From VRUE01 sp035605695 (GTDB lineage Bacteria; Actinomycetota; Thermoleophilia; Solirubrobacterales; 70-9): a stretch of 64,000 nucleotides of DNA. The stretch covers positions 89,393 to 153,392 of the forward strand of contig DATNGZ010000016.1 in NCBI GenBank assembly GCA_035605695.1. The letters are read 5' to 3'. This document shows positions 62,701-64,000 of this stretch, in pieces. Below the pieces are notes generated by a model. It searched no databases. It saw only the letters and a list, made by a program, of their open reading frames with translations, and was not told the DNA's origin. The stretch's first letter is position 1. Each line of letters starts with the position of its first letter. The position numbers were made by a program, and so were the translations under genes.

Positions 62701-64000
62701 GGGTGACGGATGGCGACGGCGCGACGGCGACGACCACGGTTGGCCTGACGGTTCAAAACAAAGCTCCTTCCGCCTCCTTCACCGCCACGCCCAACCCGGC
62801 CACGACCCTGAGCCAGGTCAGCTTCGACGCCTCGGCATCTGCTGATTCCGACGGCAGCGTCATCAAATATGAGTGGGACCTCGACGGCAACGGTAGCTAC
62901 GAGACGAATACGGGCACCACGGCGACCGCGTCGCGCTCCTTCGAAAGCGCCGGCGCTCGCGAAGTCGGGTTGCGCGTTACCGACGATGATGGTTCGACCG
63001 GAACGACCACGCGGACCGTGACCGTTCAAAACCGTGCTCCTTCAGCCTCCTTCACGGCCACGCCAAATCCGGTGCCAACCGGTACGCAGGTCACGTTCAA
63101 CGGGACTGCTTCTACCGACCCCGATGGCACCGTCACCAAATACGAATGGGACCTCGACGGCAATGGCAGCTACGAGACCGACACGGGCTCGATCGCGACC
63201 GCGACGAATACCTATGCCGTCGCCGGCAGCGTCACCGTCGGCCTGCGAGTCACTGACAACAACGGCGACACTGCAACGACGACACAGGCCCTCACGGTTC
63301 AAAACCGTGCTCCTTCAGCCTCCTTCACGGCCACGCCAAATCCGGTTCCGACCGGCACCGCCGTGAGCTTCGACGCATCTGGTTCTACCGACCCCGATGG
63401 CACCGTCGCAAAATACGAATGGGACCTCGACGGCAATGGCAGCTACGAGACGAATACCGGCGCCACGGCGGCGACGACTAAAACTTACGCCAGCGCGAGC
63501 ACGCCGACGATCGGGCTGCGCGTCACCGATAACAACGCGGGGGCAGCAACCACGACGCGTGTCCTCACGGTCCAGAACCGTCTCCCCTCAGCCTCCTTCA
63601 CGCTCACGCCCAACCCGGTGGTGAGCGGCAGCCCGGTCAGCTTCAACGGCTCCGGATCCACCGATCCCGACGGCACGATCGCCAAATACGAATGGGACTT
63701 TGACGGCAACGGCACGTACGAGACCAGCACCGGCGCCACCGCGACCACGACCAAAACCTTCGCCACCGCGGGCAGCGTTACCGTCGGCCTGCGAGTCACC
63801 GACAACAACGGCGGCACGGCGACGACCACCCGCGCCCTGACGGTCTCCAACCGCGCCCCCACAGCCTCCTTCACCGCGACTCCCAACCCGGTGCCGACAG
63901 GTACGGCTGTGAGCCTCAACGCCGCCACTTCGTCGGACCCCGACGGCACCGTAGTCAAATACGAATGGGACCTCGACGGCAACGGCAGCTACGAGACGAA
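56706..64000 (+). CDS. Giant secreted protein: DMFase-beta-like domain, PKD and LamG domains; 3' end beyond window
   Basis: At least 2,431 residues, open at the window edge; I checked the frame at several points and it stays in register. A signal peptide (LPLLLLLLGALL) precedes a domain resembling the N,N-dimethylformamidase beta C-terminal family (YQAYNSFNG, FERPYVNDYNDAN, FSGHDEYWS, SGNTGYWK) up to about residue 580. Then come two PKD domains, LamG 1 (about 777-1005), two PKD, LamG 2 (1193-1418), two PKD, LamG 3 (1605-1833) and seven further PKD domains. Each PKD has KYEWDLDGNGSYET or a close variant. It is probably a cell-surface or matrix protein. The start is ATG 56706, with TTG two codons upstream as an alternative. 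Confidence 0.87.
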   Translation, partial: MRIRLPLLLLLLGALLVLPSPAGAAVSCPNSNPVVNENNCMGAGSTAWQLTNYDQDGITGYATKTSVDLGEGVPLRIANQAGTGSAEVSVFRMGWYGGSGGRLVYQNKKVTINNDRHCESPDETTGYWSCENWETSLTVPGSSLPASGIYLVRIKDLANSQDNQIIFTVRNDARKSALLYKLPTATYQAYNSFNGHSLYRFNSAGFQTITGTGRAVKVSFERPYVNDYNDANWFLKADFPMVAWLEREGYDVDYTESVSVDSNPGQLLNHKTLVFSGHDEYWSEAEMNGYKAARDAGVNIASFSGNTGYWKIRYEDGGRTLVCYKAVEGTKEGSVPDGSKGVNDWGPDGVKGTKDDALGLDGKAGTADDNPKYATTTWRDDGAPPGNPNAPTGGRVGPNQPENSLLGSMYVGDNDNFDYPLTIPATNGADEYAGDRIWRNTGISETGSTTINSKLNGWEWDSIPTQAQYLSKQPSGVKRVSLTDVGSAPSPPEWIQDEGLLYSTTAPPGQPTTVSAVKYKAASGALVFASGTIQWSWGLAHHYLDKPSESYEDPPVDLSDPRIQQATYNIFADGGVEPLTPVGVVIDGNEPPEASFTATPNPASAGSLVTFNASGSTDSDGSIVKYEWDLDGNGSYETNTGSTATTSKTYASAEEVTVGLRVTDSGGGADGAVRTLVISNGTPGNIAPKAAFTISPNPASLEALVTFNGAGSSDPDGSIVKYEWDLDGNGSYETNTGSTPTASRSYSSEGDRQVSLRVTDNGAGISTVTHALVVGKGSAYRAEVIATSGVHNYWRFGEKSGSTFADAVGSSPATAQGGFALGATGALEGDLDTAATFDGATGAASATVDLSATSQLTLEFWLNWAAYANDDDLALEFTPNFNNVNGGFLVDPNAGEMGGKFGVGIGRGESRNNVYFARPSAGAWHHYALVFDTTAPAAQQIIPYVDGKPISYEKLNTGIGAGKFANSTLSFMSRNASALFGKGNLDELSIYSRALTGTEIGAHFQASRTNKLPQASFSVSPNPVPTNTQVSFNGSASSDPDGSIVKYEWDLDGNGSYETNTGSTATTTSSYSTEGNRQIGLRVTDNGGAVETTTRTLVVQQNSPQASFTATPNPAATDAQVSFNGSGSFDPDGSIVKYEWDLDGNGSYETNTGSTATTISSYSSAGEYQVGLRVTDNSGGTATTTRTVTVGGAYSAAIGSTPGLVDYWRLGEQSGTTFADISGPSPATLKGGVTLGALGALESDPNKAASFDGASGAASANVDLSATSQLTLEFWLNWSTYANDDDLAFELTPNFNDNDGGFIVDPNAAEFGGKFGVGIGRGGSRNNAYFARPSAGAWHHYALVFDTTAPATQQVLPYVDGKPVSFEKLNSGTGAGKFANSTLSFMSRNASALFGKGNLDEVAIYNRALNAGEINSHYLARGNNAPQASFTATPNPVETKAQATFDASGSSDADGTITKYEWDLDGNGSYETDTGSTATTTKTYSVAGTYQVGLKVTDDDGATATSSVSLAVKNQPPTASFTAVPNPAPIGTQVSFNASASSDPDGTIVKYEWDLDGNGSYESDTGSTATTTKRYTNGGDVTIGLRVTDDSGETTTTTRVVSVVGSYYGAVSSTPGLIDYWRLGEKSGPTFTDGVGSNAAITEGGIGFGKPGALVGDPNTAASFDGNNGTASAKLNLSGTSQLTLEFWLNWAAYANNDRLAFEYTPNFNQNDGGFLVDPNAGELGGKFGVAIGRGGSRNNAYFQRPSAGAWHHYTLVFDSQAPAAQQVVPYVDGQPISYEKTASGTGAGNFANSSLYFMSRNAITLFGNGSLDEVALYNRALSSSEVAAHFDASIGKPPVPSFAASPNPVAAGLPTSFDASASTDPDGAIVKYEWDLDGNGSYETDTGETASATKSYDTAGEVAVGLRVTDNVGETTTITRTVTVQGTLPTASFTATPNPVSTGDQVNFDASGSSDPEGPIAKYEWDLDGNGSYETTTGATATTTKSYPAKGGVTVGLRVTDGDGATATTTVGLTVQNKAPSASFTATPNPATTLSQVSFDASASADSDGSVIKYEWDLDGNGSYETNTGTTATASRSFESAGAREVGLRVTDDDGSTGTTTRTVTVQNRAPSASFTATPNPVPTGTQVTFNGTASTDPDGTVTKYEWDLDGNGSYETDTGSIATATNTYAVAGSVTVGLRVTDNNGDTATTTQALTVQNRAPSASFTATPNPVPTGTAVSFDASGSTDPDGTVAKYEWDLDGNGSYETNTGATAATTKTYASASTPTIGLRVTDNNAGAATTTRVLTVQNRLPSASFTLTPNPVVSGSPVSFNGSGSTDPDGTIAKYEWDFDGNGTYETSTGATATTTKTFATAGSVTVGLRVTDNNGGTATTTRALTVSNRAPTASFTATPNPVPTGTAVSLNAATSSDPDGTVVKYEWDLDGNGSYET
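58470..64000 (+). repeat. PKD-domain tandem repeats, near-identical at DNA level
   Basis: A 40-45 bp core encoding YEWDLDGNGSYET recurs 13 times (near 58579, 58867, 59839, 60115, 61080, 61357, 62320, 62595, 62865, 63138, 63411, 63685 and 63957), in places base-for-base identical. After 62.2 kb the spacing is a regular 270-275 bp with no LamG insert. Such repeats are prone to copy-number change and to assembly collapse. Confidence 0.9.

Noticed and set aside
58470..64000. CRISPR-like regular repeats
   Set aside because: The repeats are in frame within one coding sequence, about 270 bp apart, and encode PKD domains; there are no short unique spacers or cas genes.

Overview
The window comes from a high-GC Gram-positive bacterium. 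The gene order mihF-gmk-rpoZ-coaBC, a PyrR-led pyr operon, an actinobacterial-type integration host factor and a CysO-like sulfur carrier point to Actinomycetota. I infer a Thermoleophilia/Solirubrobacterales-like lineage from overall style, but no marker in the window proves the class. There is no rRNA, transposase, integrase, phage gene or CRISPR array.

Region 1 (1-18.5 kb, all minus strand) is a dense housekeeping block. Read in the direction of transcription it runs pyrR-pyrB-pyrC-carA-carB-pyrK-pyrD (pyrimidine synthesis, most genes overlapping by 1-8 nt), mihF-gmk-rpoZ-coaBC, then rimP-nusA-infB-rbfA-nrnA-truB-ribF (translation and RNA metabolism). A PyrR-binding hairpin sits on the pyrR ribosome binding site. 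A long imperfect palindrome follows coaBC, and a terminator-like hairpin lies just before rimP.

Region 2 (18.5-30.8 kb) is mixed: RNase Z, tRNA-Arg(CCG), an alpha/beta hydrolase, a membrane-anchored hypothetical protein, an SRAP protein, an NDP-sugar dehydratase/epimerase and a glucose-1-phosphate cytidylyltransferase. A threonine-synthase-like gene translationally coupled to a CysO-like sulfur-carrier gene follows, with a complete SAM-I riboswitch and intrinsic terminator in front. Then come CorA, a HIT protein, a phosphohexomutase, an MBL hydrolase and a lipid kinase.

Region 3 (30.8-56.6 kb) is a large cell-surface polysaccharide locus. It has a UDP-HexNAc dehydrogenase, a hexapeptide acetyltransferase and a DegT aminotransferase (a Wbp-like uronic-acid sugar set), a split Alg13/Alg14-type glycosyltransferase, a polysaccharide deacetylase, several GT2/GT4 transferases, a Wzy/WaaL-like polymerase or ligase, a Wzx-like flippase, two Wzz-like proteins, a GT-C-like membrane protein and an asparagine-synthase-type amidotransferase. 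Embedded in it are four tandem secreted parallel beta-helix proteins in an A-B-A'-B' arrangement with 3, 1, 4 and 0 Ig-like domains.

Region 4 (56.7 kb to the end) is one giant secreted protein, open at the window edge. It has an N,N-dimethylformamidase-beta-like N-terminal domain followed by 13 PKD domains, with three LamG domains among the first six.

The most interesting points are the SAM-riboswitch-controlled thrC-like/cysO pair (possible carrier-protein-dependent homocysteine synthesis), the duplicated beta-helix array, an apparent ATC start codon for asnB, a 21-bp perfect inverted repeat that includes the start codon of the cytidylyltransferase, and a dispersed palindromic intergenic element present twice.
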